From Anoplopoma fimbria (Eukaryota; Chordata; Actinopteri; Perciformes; Anoplopomatidae): DNA of 64,000 nucleotides. The position numbers were made by a program, and so were the translations under genes. The notes under the pieces are model-generated. The model searched no databases. It worked only from the letters and a program-made list of their open reading frames with translations, and had not been told where the DNA came from. Below, one piece after another: positions 36,608-50,165 of this stretch (the first letter of the stretch is position 1; every line of letters begins with the position of its first letter). The stretch lies in assembly GCF_027596085.1 (NCBI RefSeq), contig NC_072472.1, forward strand, positions 12,208,219 to 12,272,218. Reading direction: 5' to 3'.

Positions 36608-37423
36608 TAGCATAGGGTGTCCGTTAACTGCATGCGAATGGGTGATGGACTGCTCCAGTGGCTCTGCCGGTAATATAATCTTCTCTATTCCCCCAGATCC
36701 CACACCAATATGTCACAATTGTCATTTATTCCCAGCATGGTCGCCCACAATCAGATGGCTTTTCACATTGAACACACCCTGACCTGTCAGGATGATGAAC
36801 ACTTCAGTTGCACTCACACACACCTACACATGCATACATACATTGTGTATTAACCAGTGTTGCTCTTTGTGTTTGCTTTCTTTCATGTTTATTTATATTG
36901 CCTGTTTTAAATGTGGCAAAAAAGTCAGACCGCTGGAGAGTGGCTTGCAAGCAAATAAACTCTCTATTGGTGAAATATATAAGAAGTCATACTGACTGTG
37001 TCTTTGTAACAGTTCACACCTTCCTATTCATAAAAAAACAAGTAATGGCAGAAATGCATTGATGGTTTGACAAAAAGGAACAAAATGAGTAAATGTGCCA
37101 ATCACAATCTCAAGAATTTACTTTTTCCTGAATTAAATACGTCCTGGACATTTCTGACAAATGCATCACACAGATTGACGAACTGCTAATTAAAAGCAGA
37201 CGCCTACTTGTCAGGAGAGGCAGGGTATTAATCAAGGGATCAATGTGTCCTTCACCTTTAAAACCAATAATTTTTATTGTGTAATTAAAAAGATAATGGT
37301 GACAAGGTTAGCCACCAAGGTTTGATGAGAGATTTGATCACAGGTGATCATTTGTTGTGTTGAAAATCGGATTGGGATTTTGTCTTCACTCTGTCAAGAG
37401 TCAAAGTGTGACATTAACACAGC

Positions 37424-37441
37424 TTTTTTTTTTTTTTTTTT
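37424..37441. repeat. T18 homopolymer
   Basis: An uninterrupted run of 18 T (A on the cadm2 sense strand). It could be the poly(A) tail of a minus-strand retrocopy, but no recognisable body precedes it. Confidence 0.9.
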
Positions 37442-40400
37442 AGCGCAGAGGGTGTTCTGAGGAAGTCTAAATAAACCTGATGAGACAAATTCAATATAAT
37501 TTCCCAACTACAGTTGATCAAATGGAAAGACACCATGATATCTGCTTGAAACTGTGTGCAAAACCAGCATTGATTTTGGCTTATCTGCTTGCTTATCTGG
37601 ACCCTGGGAAACCCTAATGTGAGATAGCAGGCTGAGCTGTCTGGGCTTATGCCAGGGTAGAAATGGTGTAATGGCAAACACAGAGAGCTTTTCAGTGAAT
37701 TCAGCGAGGGCCGAAACATCACCTCTGATCGAAACTCTTGACTAGTCCAATAGCAGATCTGACGAGAATCTTCTAATCTGACATTTGTATGCAGTCTCAA
37801 GGTTCTGCTTTTTGTGTTGGGACAATGTTACAAAGACTAATTTTACAAAAAGAAAAATGACTACACAATGTGTATGTTTTTTTTCATTACATATATACAA
37901 AACTGCAACCTTTATAACTAGTTTCAACAATGTTAAGTGTTATAAAGAATATGCAGAACAGAAAACACTTACAAAGAAGGGGAACACCTAAACATGTTAT
38001 TCATGTCCTTTCTGGGCAAAGAACTACAACCTTGTCACAGTGAATAATATACTGATATGAAATTGTACAAGACCCAGATTAAAGGGAGCAGTGTGCCAAG
38101 TTGAGGAGAGATTTATAGCAAATGACCTTAATGAGAAGGCGTATCCTCTTGAGACTACCTTCACTTCAAACCACCAAGGATATCTCTGACTACCTGTTAA
38201 ATTTCTGTAGCAAATTAAAATAACTTTATGTCCTGGCTAGGTTTCCATTCGCCTTACAGGGAGCTATTCTCTCAGTAGTGGGCCACTGGGAGAAGCCATA
38301 ATCACCCGTAGAGACACAATGGGCCTGTAAGGAAAAATACTCATTCTGCTAATTAGTGTATACATTCTTCTATAAGCCACATGTTCCTCAGAAGAGCAAC
38401 AAGACACAAGAGGAACTATAAAGTGGAGCGACAAACTGCTATAATACATTTCAAAAACATGGTAATTAGTTCAATTAGAACAATGTAAAATAATTAATAT
38501 GCAGCTTGAGGAACTACTCACAAACATAATTTAATGAGTGCAAAATATTAATAAGATCATTGCTTTTAGAACATCAAATTGTAATTATTGTTATAGAGAT
38601 TCAACTATTCCATTTCATAATAATGAATGATGTAAAATCAGGTGGGTTCGTAAGTGTTAATTTGCATAATAATAGAAAGATTATTAGCAGCTAGCATGCT
38701 GGCTCGGTACTGTTTTGGGTGAAAATAAAATACTTTGTGATTGTTAAGGTGTGTCTATTAGAAACTTGTAATCCAAAAGTTTTTCAATTCAAAATTAAAT
38801 ATAATGAACATAAAAAAATATTGTAAAATTGTTAATTGTACACTATACATTATACAGTGATTTAAGAACGGGAATAATGTCAGCCAGATAGAAGACAGAC
38901 CTAGTCAATGTTGTCTGTGATACCAGAGAAACAAAACAAAACAGAAAGACAAAGTATTAATATGCAAAGTTAATAAAAAAACATTATGCATGCTTTGGCA
39001 AAAAATAGTTGTTTTGGTTTATTAATCCTTTGTATAAGAAGTGAAATGAATTTGTGAAGTGTCTGTGTTTTGCATGCCAAATGCAATTTTACCTTCAATT
39101 TTTTTTTACATTTAATTGGGCATTGAGGATGTGCAACACCTGGCTACTTGTTATTGTCACTACTGAGTTTCAGTGATCTGTTGGGTTACACAAAGACTTT
39201 GACGGTGCCTTTCCAAACCAGCATTGTTTTTGACAGTTCTAATACCAGAAAAATTATTCTCAATCTCTTTGTTTACACATTCAGTCATTTAAATTAGAAA
39301 AGGTTGATTTGAATGTTGTTATATGACTTCAATCTACTTTGTGAAACAGCATAAAGACCTTTGTAAAAAAGTTCTGCAACTCTGCTGATTATCTGTGACA
39401 GTCTGCCCCACTGGGTTTTGCATTTTATTTGATACAGAACCACATCTGTTTCTATGTTCCTCAAAAAGCTCATCTCATCATTTCATGTCCTTAGTGCTCT
39501 TTTCTTCAATATTTTCTTCAATATTTTTTCTCCATCTCTCTCTTTCTATCCCGCTCAAACAATTACAAAACTGATGGTTCATCAAGTAGAACAGAACAGG
39601 GGCTGGTTGGAAATGAGGTGTGTAGTCCAGGCAGTGTGATTTAAAACAGCCCTCTGATAACAAGGGAGGTTATTGTGTTGGTCTCAGGCCAAAGGACACA
39701 TGCTGAATCTGCTCTATTAGAAACAACTTGTTCGGAACCAAAATACACTGTTGAGACATCCACTGCAGCAGTTTCATCGTACCAGTTTTATTCTAGACAC
39801 AAATTCATATTTTCTTGCACATTTGCTGTCTGTTTGTCTGAGCCATGCTCAAATGTGATAATCAATAGCTTTTAGTGTCTGACAACAGAGTGGAGATTGT
39901 GGACCTAATGGAGTGGTTAACCTAAAGGGAAGCTAAAGCATGGTATTACAAATATCAATAAATCCGTAAATAATTATTACTTTAGCAACATCAGTAATAG
40001 CTTATATTTCTAAGATTACAGTGAGTAACTTCTGCTTCATGGAGAAAATGCTTACAATTCCAAATATGTAGTCCAATTAATTAATACAATCTTTGATTTT
40101 ATTCTTTTTAAACTGATTTGCCGTGTTTTAGAATAACTAAGGTGAAACCCTTGTCTATATGACATTGAGGGCTGTCCTTGATCCCAGCAATTCTTAGACG
40201 ACGATTTTGTTGACTGGTTGATTTGTTGATTTAAGTTTCTTGGAAATAAGTAATTCGGCATGAAAAAAGCTTAAAAACAACTTATCAACTAAATAAATCT
40301 TAGTCTACAAGGCTGAAACAACTGATTAGTCTACAAATTAGTCAAATAATAGACTAAGAGGGGGCCGCCCTAATGCCATTACACGTGTTTGTGTACCCAA

Positions 40401-40442
40401 AGCAGTGATGCAGATGTAAATGAAGGTACAGATGTTACATAC

Positions 40443-40580
40443 CTTTGACCTCCTTTTCATTCCTGAACCAGCGCAGGTCGGCAGCGGGCTTGCTGCCCTG
40501 AGTCATGCAGGTCAGAGTGATCTGGTCCCCCTCCATGGCAGGCTTTGTCAGGCCATCGATCTCTGGCTTCTCCGGCACCC
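40443..40580 (-). CDS. cadm2: cadm2 exon: first half of Ig domain 2
   Basis: The exon is 138 bp with a CCTTCAG acceptor and a GTATGT donor, phase 1 at both ends. It encodes GVPEKPEIDGLTKPAMEGDQ, then ITLTCMTQGSKPAADLRWFR and NEKEVK. The first Ig2 cysteine is in LTCMTQGSKPA and the core tryptophan is in LRWFRNEKE. VPEKP is the Ig1-Ig2 linker motif of CADM proteins. The final split codon (G plus GT) joins to the next exon as VKGAKEV. Confidence 0.95.
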
Positions 40581-43500
40581 CTGAAGGATGGAATGGGAAA
40601 TTACAGCGATGGAACAAATTCACACAAAGTGGTCATTATGCAACAATAATATTGTTATGCCTTATTGGAAATTCTCCTCAAGCTCGCGCTCCTGCAGGGA
40701 GATTAGATAGCAGACTACAGAGCAGAATCCCTGAGCAGTATCCTGCCTGAGAATGCATCAGGTAGGATTCTTGCTAACACAGCGGTTGATGGGCTTTCTA
40801 ACCACTGGACCATCTTCAAGGGTTGGCAATATTATAAAGAAGCATATTTTCTCACATACCTATCGTATCTGGCACTGATACGCTGGACAACATGATTTTT
40901 TGTCCCCCCTCTTTCAGGTGCTTTTTTGAGTGGTAACACCAAAGTCATAAAGCACTGGGAACAATGTCTAAGCCTTTATACAGTCTATGGTTCTAACCTA
41001 TGCCATCTAACATGTTGGATCTTTATCCAATCAAACAAACACAAGTCATCTGACATCCACCCGTGCATCCAGCTTGCCACAGTTTCATCATTAACTCAAA
41101 AAGCATTGCTCGCACGGACCTGTCCCCTCACCAGGGCCATGGACTTAATGCCCTCTCTCACTGCAAAACTTTAATTTGGCAAAGCTGGTATGAAGTCTTG
41201 TAGGTTTTTGTTTGGCCAGGTTGTGAAATATTTCTTTCTGCCTCAGCGCAATTACAATGGAGGTGAATAGAGTTTTGCTTGGAATGGTCACCGATTCGTG
41301 TGAACACTTTTCACTGCTATTTTCTATAGAAATAGTACCTATTAAATACCAAAATAGCCAGATAAATCGCACAAGGTGTAAGTTGGCTTTGTTTGTGTGT
41401 ATGTGTCTGTGTGTGTGTATGTGTAAATGTAAGTAAGCAAAGGCGTGTGGTCACAGAGGAAGCCACGAGGTTGTACAGAAAATGTTAATTACTGGCCTTT
41501 CCTATAATGAGTGTTTTAAGTGTGTAGAGGCTGCCCTTCTAATGTCAATGAGCAATAAGTCTGCCCCAGGCTGAGAGTCTGAAAGGTCTGTCGGTCAATG
41601 CCATTGACTGACTCTGGCCTCGTCTGTCTCATCACCTCCAGTAAGGTTTATTACCTGCCTCCTGTTTTCTGTTTACCATCCCTTTGAAAGAAGAAACTGC
41701 ATCCACAATCCTAACGAATGGCTGCTGTTTGGTAAATACAGAATAAATTGATATTTTTCCCTACTTAACTAACTAAATCCTTTACGTTTTTTTACGCATG
41801 TTTGTTGAATGCAAGTGTGTCAAGTGTCTCTATAGCTTACTAAGCACTGTGCTGCAAATATGTGAATGAGTAAGTGTGGCTTGACGAAAGTGTCCGATGG
41901 TTTTTCTTCAAGAGTGAACGAGAACAGATCAATTACAATCTTAATTTTATACAGTCACATTCCCCTTGGGTGGTTAGAGGCTGCTAATCCCTCTCTCTGT
42001 TTGTATGCGTTTGCATGTGCGTGTGTAAATGTAAAATCGTGGGTGTGTTTGTTTCTATGCTCATTTATGCGTCATGGGTATGAGCTTTTCTACACATTTA
42101 CACAAAATATAGAAATTTAATTTCTTTAAGAAGTTATTTAGAACCAAAATCGATGTCAGCTGCTATTACTAGTAAGACAAATAACTGCGGGCTAAGTCTG
42201 TAATTTGGCCAAGCTAGAGTATTGCAATATTAGTCTGTCAGTCCACCACTTTTGTCCAGAAATACCTATTGGATGGATTGCCGTGAAATTTTGTAGAGGA
42301 ATTCATGACTCCCCAATGGATGAAATCTAATGACTTTGGTGATTCCCTGACTTTTCCTAGCGCCACCACGAGATGTGAAATTTGTTGAACATATTTATGT
42401 GCCCCTCTGGATGAAATGTAATAATTTGGTGACCCCTTGAAGGAGCAATATATGACAGTCTGAACATTAATATGGCTGCAAACTACTATTTCCTGTGTAA
42501 AGATATAGAGGAGTAATGACTACCTGAACAGAGGTGTAAGTTCCTCTCCCCCTGTGTGTGTTGTAATCAGAGCTTCTCCTTGCTTTGTTAATGTATATCC
42601 GGGCCATCCATTGCATGCTTTGGTGCATGTTGGTGCATAGGAGAGAACCCCACTGATTAGCTCATGGCCGCCGCTCTGCTCTGCCTTCATTTGGCTATCA
42701 CAAGTGATAAAGCCCTAGCTGACGACATCGTTGTGGAAGCATATCACTGACCCTCCGGTGACCCCTAAGGTGTTAGCTCAGTCAGCACTTTTGTCATTGT
42801 TTGCACTGTAAGCACGTTTAGCACCGTGAGCAAGTTGAGATCCGTTGTGAGGCAATATAAATGCTCCCAATCTCGTATTATGCACCTATAAACTTTACAT
42901 CTTTTCCTATCTTTTACAGGTATTTGTTTTATAAACAAATAACTGCAAAACTAATGACATTTCTATAAGCCTCTGCTTTTCTTCATGTTTACTTCAATTA
43001 CGAAATGCTGAAATGCAAAGATGATTAACTAAAAAGTTAAACATGATCAACTCAAATTATACCTGCTAAACTCCATCATGTTAGCGTAATCATTGAGAGC
43101 GTGTTAGAATGTTAAGCAGTTATATCAAAGCACTGCCTCATCAGTTGTGTTATACCATAACTATTTGCATATCCAAGAATTCACATTTCATTATTTCTCA
43201 CTTCAAATAATTTCATTTATTTCACATTTATATTTATTCACAAACGCATGTTGAGAAAATATATTGTCCAAATCATTTTCAATGATTTTTTGTTTTCATT
43301 CTCAGCACACTGTCCTCAAGCAGTGGCAGATAAACCTGGTCACCCACAGACCAGTTTGTATGTTTATTAAATCTCCCTGTTTCCTGGCTTGAACCATTAA
43401 TTATTGTTCAGTATTGCAAAAATAATTTTCTCCATATCCTTATTGAGCAGTAGCCTTTAATGTCTCTAATTCTCTGAATGCTTGTTAACACAGAGAGCCT

Positions 43501-44544
43501 GCTAATGGTCCTGGAGTGCACTAGGACATCTATTAACATTAGCGAAAACTAATTGGCAAGATAATAAGCCCGGTGGCAAGAAATGAGACAATGTTTGTGA
43601 GGGGTGATCACAACACAAACATTACTAGAGGGCTGAACATTATGATTTTATTTGTCTGCGGATGCTGGCATAAGCAACAGCCTATTTGTAATCACTGTCA
43701 ATTTGTTTATTTTTCTTTGTCTTCAAGAAAAAAAGAAAAACAGAACCATTAATTGTTTAAACTGAAAAATTTACCAAAAAACATAACTCAAAAGCATTCA
43801 AAGCTAAACCTCGACCAAGGTTGGACAACTGTCTAAAAGTGTAATTTTAGTAATAATGTTTGATATAAACACAGACATACAATGAGTGCAGATAGTAATT
43901 TAACCACGGGCTAGAGTTGCTTTTTTGTTAAGAAGTGACTCACTTTTCCCTTGGCCCATGGCCTGACCTTCCAACTAATTTAATTGAAACCTTTTAACAT
44001 GTTTGCACCAACCACAGTGTTTGGAAATGCACTTTACCCTGCATTACTGGGTCCTTTTTGTGTTTGGTGAAGTATTGTTCTTTTAAGGTCTTAAACTTAC
44101 ACACTTAACGATTATACTTTAGTCTAGACCTTTTTCATAGCAGACATTTTAGCTTGAAAAGCACAGGGGGAACATTAGAACATTAAAATATCCCAATAAG
44201 CTATTCCAATTATGCACAATATCACAAACAGTAGCGTATGTAGACTGTAAGACATTGCAGACACAAGCAATGTGAATAAGTGAGTGAAATACATTTTTAC
44301 TTTACTTTTACTTTTTTCTTACCAATCTACCAATTTTGCTTTCTCTCTAAACACATATCCGTAGCTGAAAACAACACATCGGTTTCAAAGAAATTCTGGG
44401 AAATGTAGGAATTTCTTAACTATGGTGACCCAGGCTGGAAAGGTGTGTGCACCGACAAACTATGGTATTCGAGACAAAGGAACATTTCCATTCAGCAGGG
44501 ATAAAATACTATAATTATAATACTAACATTAAATCGGTACTTAC
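40581..44544 (-). other. cadm2 intron, Ig1 to Ig2 (4.0 kb)
   Basis: No exon seen. It holds common fish repeat fragments at about 40.94-40.99 kb and 42.23-42.75 kb, and an AT-rich block near 43.3-43.7 kb that looks like conserved noncoding sequence. Confidence 0.85.
42228..42455. repeat. common teleost dispersed repeat
   Basis: Contains GTCCACCACTTTTGTCCAGA, TATTGGATGGATTGCCGTGA, AATTTTGTAGAGG, ATTCATG.CTCCCCA, GATGAAATCTAATGACTTTG and TTTTCCTAGCGCCACCACGA. I recognise this series from a very abundant fish repeat. A second, GC-richer repeat-like stretch follows to about 42,750 (GGTGCATGTTGGTGCATAGG, CCACTGATTAGCTCATGG). Confidence 0.75.
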
Positions 44545-44697
44545 CAAGAACCGTCAGGTAGGCTTTGGCAGTTCTGACAGGCATCGTGAAGAGAGAACAG
44601 GTGTACATGCCTTCATCCGTCAGCGTGACATCACTGATGCTAATGGTCAACTCTGACCATGACGCATGCACCAGCTCGATCCTATTGTCCCTTAAAG
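44545..44697 (-). CDS. cadm2: cadm2 exon: second half of Ig domain 1
   Basis: The exon is 153 bp with a CTGTCCAG acceptor and a GTAAGT donor, phase 1 at both ends. Joined to the preceding exon it reads DKK-ALRDNRIELVHASWSEL, then TISISDVTLTDEGMYTCSLF and TMPVRTAKAYLTVLG. It supplies the second Ig1 cysteine in the classic D-x-G-x-Y-x-C motif (DEGMYTC). It is separated from the first Ig1 exon by an intron of about 15 kb. The residues are close to those I remember for mammalian CADM2. Confidence 0.95.
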
Positions 44698-45796
44698 CTG
44701 GACAGAGGGACAGAGAAAGACAGACTGGGAGTTAGTAAACATTAAAATATAGAATACATGTGGAACTTGATGTCCGTTCTCTACATTTTATGTCTATGGG
44801 GGCATAATATGCACACGGACACACAGTCAAATAGACAGATAGATGGAGGGACGGGATGCGTAACATGGGCATAGTGTGACATGTTAACCACACACGTAAA
44901 TCATATCCAAACATAATACTACAAACAAGTATTTGACAATTTAGATTTTGGCATTATTAACACACTCAGCAATGCAGTTTTCCCCAATCATTTTGAAATG
45001 CTAAACTTGGTGGTATAGCCTGGTTATAGCTAGTGACAAAATGTTTCAGGCTATTTCCATTTTTCATTGCTACTTTGACATACAAAATAGTACTTCAGGT
45101 AGCCAAACCAAGCTGTGTTGTGTAATTGATACATGTATGGATACATTTAAATGAATAAACAATCAAATATCTAACTGAAAAGTTTCCTCAAACCTGAACT
45201 TCCTGTTGAATCTGAAAGGGTACATGCCAAACAGCTCTATATTGAACCATACTCATACAAAGTTCTGTGGTGGAAACCCTTGTAGATATTTTACTTATAT
45301 GAAAATGTAATCTTCCAAAAGACATAAATGGAATGGAAATCAATACTGCAATAACAGGCTGGGAAAAAGGCCAAATGAGAATTTGGCAAGATGTGAGAGT
45401 TGAAATGGATTTGCTGAAATTGGATGGCTTGTTGAAAGATACTCCATGGTCTTCAAAGTAGACTTTGTACTTCATGTCTGTGATACATTGGTGAGCAAGT
45501 TTTCTGAAATTGGTAATACATTAAACATGACGTGATTCATGCCTGTTGTATCCAAAGGGGTGCGTTGGGATATACAAGACAAAACTTCTCAATAGGCTGA
45601 TTTCTACTTTAAAAAGGACAATATGTGGATCGTTGAGTGCGATAAAAAGTGAATCCATTCGGTGTCTGTGGCCTTGGCTGCTCAAGAGATTTATGCAAGC
45701 CTTCCTTTGGCAAGTACAACACCTTTCTAAAAACCTTATTTAATAGGAACAGCTCTCCATCAAAGTGACTCAGAGAACATCTCGTTCCAGTGCAAC

Positions 45797-45802
<6 letters not shown>

Positions 45803-45839
<37 letters not shown>

Positions 45840-45852
45840 TTTGTTTGTTTGT
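45803..45852. repeat. (GT)n followed by (TTTG)n microsatellite
   Basis: About 34 bp of GT that switches to four TTTG units at 45,836. Confidence 0.95.
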
Positions 45853-47566
45853 GGGATGGTTCAGCAGAAAAGATTATTGATGATTATCTTTGCACATTTG
45901 TTTGTATTTTCTTTCATGTGAGGCTACATGAAAGAATGTTCTTATCTTATGGTAATTTGGGAGAAATCATATAAAAAATAAAGCACCCTGGTTTTGTTAG
46001 CTCTCTACAAAGATTTGAAGAGTAAAGTGCATTAGACAGTCTGTTTGTAGAGTACTTTAAAGAGTGGCTGGCTGAATGGTGAGAAACGATACAAGAGGCA
46101 TCTAAAGAATTGAAACTGTGGTTCAAAATCCTAAGGCTTTCAGTCAGTATTACAAAAAAGTGTCTTTCCCAAATACCTTCCCTATCCAAACAAATAATTT
46201 TCTCATACTACAACACACAACTCAATAGTTTACTCTATATCAACACACAGTAACTTGCGACAATTAATGGTATTGCCACAGGTCTCAGTCTTACATTTGA
46301 TCAATGACGACAGCTACAGTAGATGTGTCACTGGTAAAGGCCTATAACCCTTGAGGTGACTGTGAAGGAGGTGTTTGGCACATAAGATGCATTCTTTTTA
46401 CAGCATTGCTGCACTGGTCATGGAACTGACAAAGGTAGAAAAATGTCAGCGAGCACACGATAGCATTGCTCTGCCGGTTCCACGCTAAACACCTACAGTG
46501 TATGTCAGCAGAGTTGTAATCAGTTTGGCTAAACGACAGCTGCTCTCTCTCATTTATTATTGCATTTGTTCTGTCCCTTCCTGTCCCTCACAACACCGGT
46601 TATCTCTACAGGCTGTGTACTGAGCCTGAGCAGGCTTGACACGTTGATATGAGCACATGACATATCTTTAGGCTTGGCACTGGTGACAGTACATTCCTGT
46701 TCCTGTGTGTGTATGTGTGTACGGGTACACATTGGCATCAATGCAAGACCACCGAATTAGATGTAGTTTAACGCACTGCCAGTTCCGTTAATAGTGAGAC
46801 CTGTACTGAGAAGATAGTTCTTTAATTCAGTACATATGACCACAAATATATACACCTCGTCTCATCAAAGAATAAACTAAGACAAAGAATGTTTTTTTTG
46901 CACTGATTCTAGACAAATAATAGATTATCTTCGCTTCTGCATTTCTTTCTGTCACTTTCTCTCGTTCCTCCTACCCCCACAGACCTCATTCTGTCGGCAG
47001 CTCCACTAACCTGTTCATGTGTACAAGTTAAACAATGCTTCTTTTCAACTGTTGTCTTATTTGCTTTGGGCAAGGAAGTATGAGCAGGCAAATGTCAGAA
47101 AATACATCTACTGTGGCTGGCAGTCGGGATGCAGTTCTACATTCTTCCTTCCCTCTCTTCAACAGCCGATTCTGGAGAAGTTGTTTTTTGTGAGACTGAG
47201 GGTAGTGGATAGATAGATAGTTCTTTGACTTATTGGTCTACTTAAGCAAGGTAATGAGAACTCGATGACCTCAAAAGCTGTGATGACATTACATCCACAT
47301 TTATACTAAGAGAGCCTACTCGAAATGTGACTTGGCTGAAGCAGCTGGATTGAATAACTGGTAATATCAAAACGTCCTTTCATCAACTGCATGTAGATGA
47401 ACACGGATCATTTGAAGATTCTGATCATTCAAGTTAAAAATCTGGATTTAGTCATCGAATAATGCTTTCAGTGATGTTTTTGCAAATTTCATCGGTTACA
47501 GGCAGAACTCTGGAGATTTAGATGCCATAAAGCCGGATCATTTTGACCCCCCTGGAAGGTTGGATT

Positions 47567-47591
47567 AAAAAAAACAAACAAACAAACAAAC
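47567..47591. repeat. (AAAC)n microsatellite
   Basis: A short A-rich run followed by five AAAC-type units. Confidence 0.85.
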
Positions 47592-48319
47592 ATTAAAGGT
47601 GTTATGCATAACTGTGAAATCGTGATATAACTGGTAAAGATGATATAAAACAGTCAAATACAGATACAAATTAATGCACTTCATTTAAATTGGACATATA
47701 CGTTTTAAATAAACTGATTTAATTAAAACATCAAAACCAAGATTTTGTCATTTGTACACTTGCAAGATTTTACAAATGTAGACTTTACATCTGTTGGACT
47801 ATAAAGGAGTGAACACACACACAGACTCTCACACATAAATATACACATCACTCAAATTCTTAAAGATTTTTTTTATAAAATGAACAACAAAGTGTTCCAT
47901 CTTTTTCCCTCTTCTACATAGCAATGTAACCTCTCTTTTCTCATTCTACGCCCAGTGAAAGGTTGGATATCGACGGTGCGAGCAGACGAGAGGGACGTAT
48001 CCTTTGCAATTTGTCTGTGAAGGCGCTGCAGCTGCCTGCCATCATTAGACACTATTACTGCCGTCAGTCCTGAATCTGTTCATGGAGGATGTTACTGTCG
48101 ACAACATCAAAGGGTGGCGGATTTGTATTACACAATATCTACTAACTGAATGTGCGTTCATATTTTCTTTTCATTTAGCCTTTCTCTGCATCTCTCCCTG
48201 TACATAGAAAGAGATAGAAAGCAAAGCAGCACTTGTCGGCATCAAAGTTTGATTTGTTCCTGCAACAATTGGTCAATACACCTCCATCTACTTTGCTGCT
48301 GAAGTACACAGCGCATATT

Positions 48320-48322
<3 letters not shown>

Positions 48323-48350
<28 letters not shown>
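48323..48350. repeat. (AG)14 microsatellite
   Basis: A pure 28-bp AG run. Confidence 0.95.
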
Positions 48351-49416
48351 TTGTCTTTCATACATTTGATTTCCTTAATCTCGGCAGAACAAATACCCAC
48401 TACCTTGAGACGCTGGCAATTTTATGAGTTTGCCGACGCCAATACAGTTTGATATTCAAAAACCCAGTGGAGGCGGAGAGATTGCTCATCTTATTACGAG
48501 GGCTGATGACCCTCGGCTCGGAGGCCGTGTTGAGGTTCCCCTGAATGCAGCCATGACCGATCAGATAAGAGAGAGTAAACGGCTGTAACACCGAAGTCAC
48601 AAGGCTCTCTATTCCCAAACAGCATATTCAGAGAGGGACAGAACAGAGAGGGGAAAATAAATCTTAAAAAAAAAACTCTGTAAAGGATGAGAAGAAAGTC
48701 ACAGCTTGGAGAAGTGAGACAGAGAGAAGCTGCACAGAGAGAAGGTCAAACATGTGGTGTTTCTTTTAAATTAAAAGTCACGTTTTTATTCTGGGGGAAG
48801 ATGTTAAGTCAGCCGGTAAATCCTTCTTATTGAAAGTATGATGTTACATTCAATCATAATCTTTGAACCATTAATGAGTGGGGGTTAATAAAATAAAAAA
48901 AATAAAATGTGTAGGGAAATTTCAACCAAACCATTTCTTCATACCTTAGGCTCAGCATCTTTTTTTCACCAGGAAAGATGCTTCCTACTTCACATTGTAT
49001 TTTTCCAAATTTGCACAGCTAACTTTTCCTGTAATTTTTAGCTATTTGACATCCCATGAATGCAACACAAGCACAGTCACTAAAACATGACACAACAACC
49101 TTTCCCAGCTCCAAATGCTAGTTAAGGGAATTGGTCTTTGGGTTGAGTATCCAAAATCTTAGTATGAAACACATAGTGGTGAACGCATTGAATACCTTTT
49201 TAGATCATCCTTCATTTTTGATCAACATTTATTTTAATCACTATTACTCTATGTTACAAAATGGCATAGGGCCCCAAAACTAGCCAATAAATCAACCTTC
49301 ATGTTTACAAAACTTGGTTTGAGTCTCACAACAGCTTAAAGAGCACGGAAACCAAACTACAGGTGTGTAAGTGCCTTTAGAGTCCAACAAAACAAACATT
49401 TTCAGGCTCAACCTCC

Positions 49417-49456
49417 TTATTATTATTATGATTATTATTATTACTATTATTATTAT
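49417..49456. repeat. imperfect (ATT)n microsatellite
   Basis: ATT triplets interrupted by ATG and ACT. Confidence 0.9.
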
Positions 49457-50041
49457 CACAAGACACAGCAGATGTTTTTTTGACTCATCAGTATGTTGCC
49501 TGAGCCTCACTAAAATTGCAACACATATATGTATATGTATTATTGTTTTGGCTTGCAGCACAAACCCAAATTGGCTGCATATCTTGCATTTTTCCAAGGC
49601 CACTCTCCATCATTAAAAACAGCGGGTGAGTAAACAAACCGTGTGCGGGGCATGCGTGTGTATGGCAGGAAATTACATTTAAACATTAAACATGTGATTA
49701 TTGTATAGGCATACAGAGTGCATTCATAAGCAAATAGTCATGACTTTAAACTCACTCACTTTAAACCTATCATGTTTGCACATTTCACTCCGTTCTTTTA
49801 CTTCCTTTACCTTTTCTCCCTCCTGCCCTTTCCTCTCCCAGGCTCCCCACTGGCCTCCCCTCCCCCCTCTCCCTCTCCCTCACCAGTCGTCTATCTATGG
49901 CAGGTGTTTGCTCATTCAAATGACACACATTTATAATGAGAAAAGTGCAAATTTCAGAATATACATTCAGCTGCCTATGTCTGGATGTGACTGTTCTCTT
50001 TACCTTGTCAACACCCCATCTGGAGACTTGAGCTTGTCTGC

Positions 50042-50044
<3 letters not shown>

Positions 50045-50118
<74 letters not shown>

Positions 50119-50165
50119 AGGAAGAGATAGATAGAGAGAGAGAGAGAGAGAGATAGAGAGAGAGA
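50045..50165. repeat. compound (TG)36 plus (GA)n microsatellite
   Basis: About 72 bp of pure TG run directly into about 49 bp of purine-rich GA/GATA sequence. Confidence 0.97.

Larger units (their letters stand above)
30102..40442 (-). other. cadm2 intron inside Ig2 (10.3 kb)
   Basis: No exon recognised. It contains an unusual C-rich, AT-balanced stretch at about 30.6-31.9 kb on the + strand, a (TC)n tract, a LINE/SINE-type tail at 33.64-33.84 kb, a CA tract and an 18-base T run. The rest is ordinary AT-rich sequence. Confidence 0.85.
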
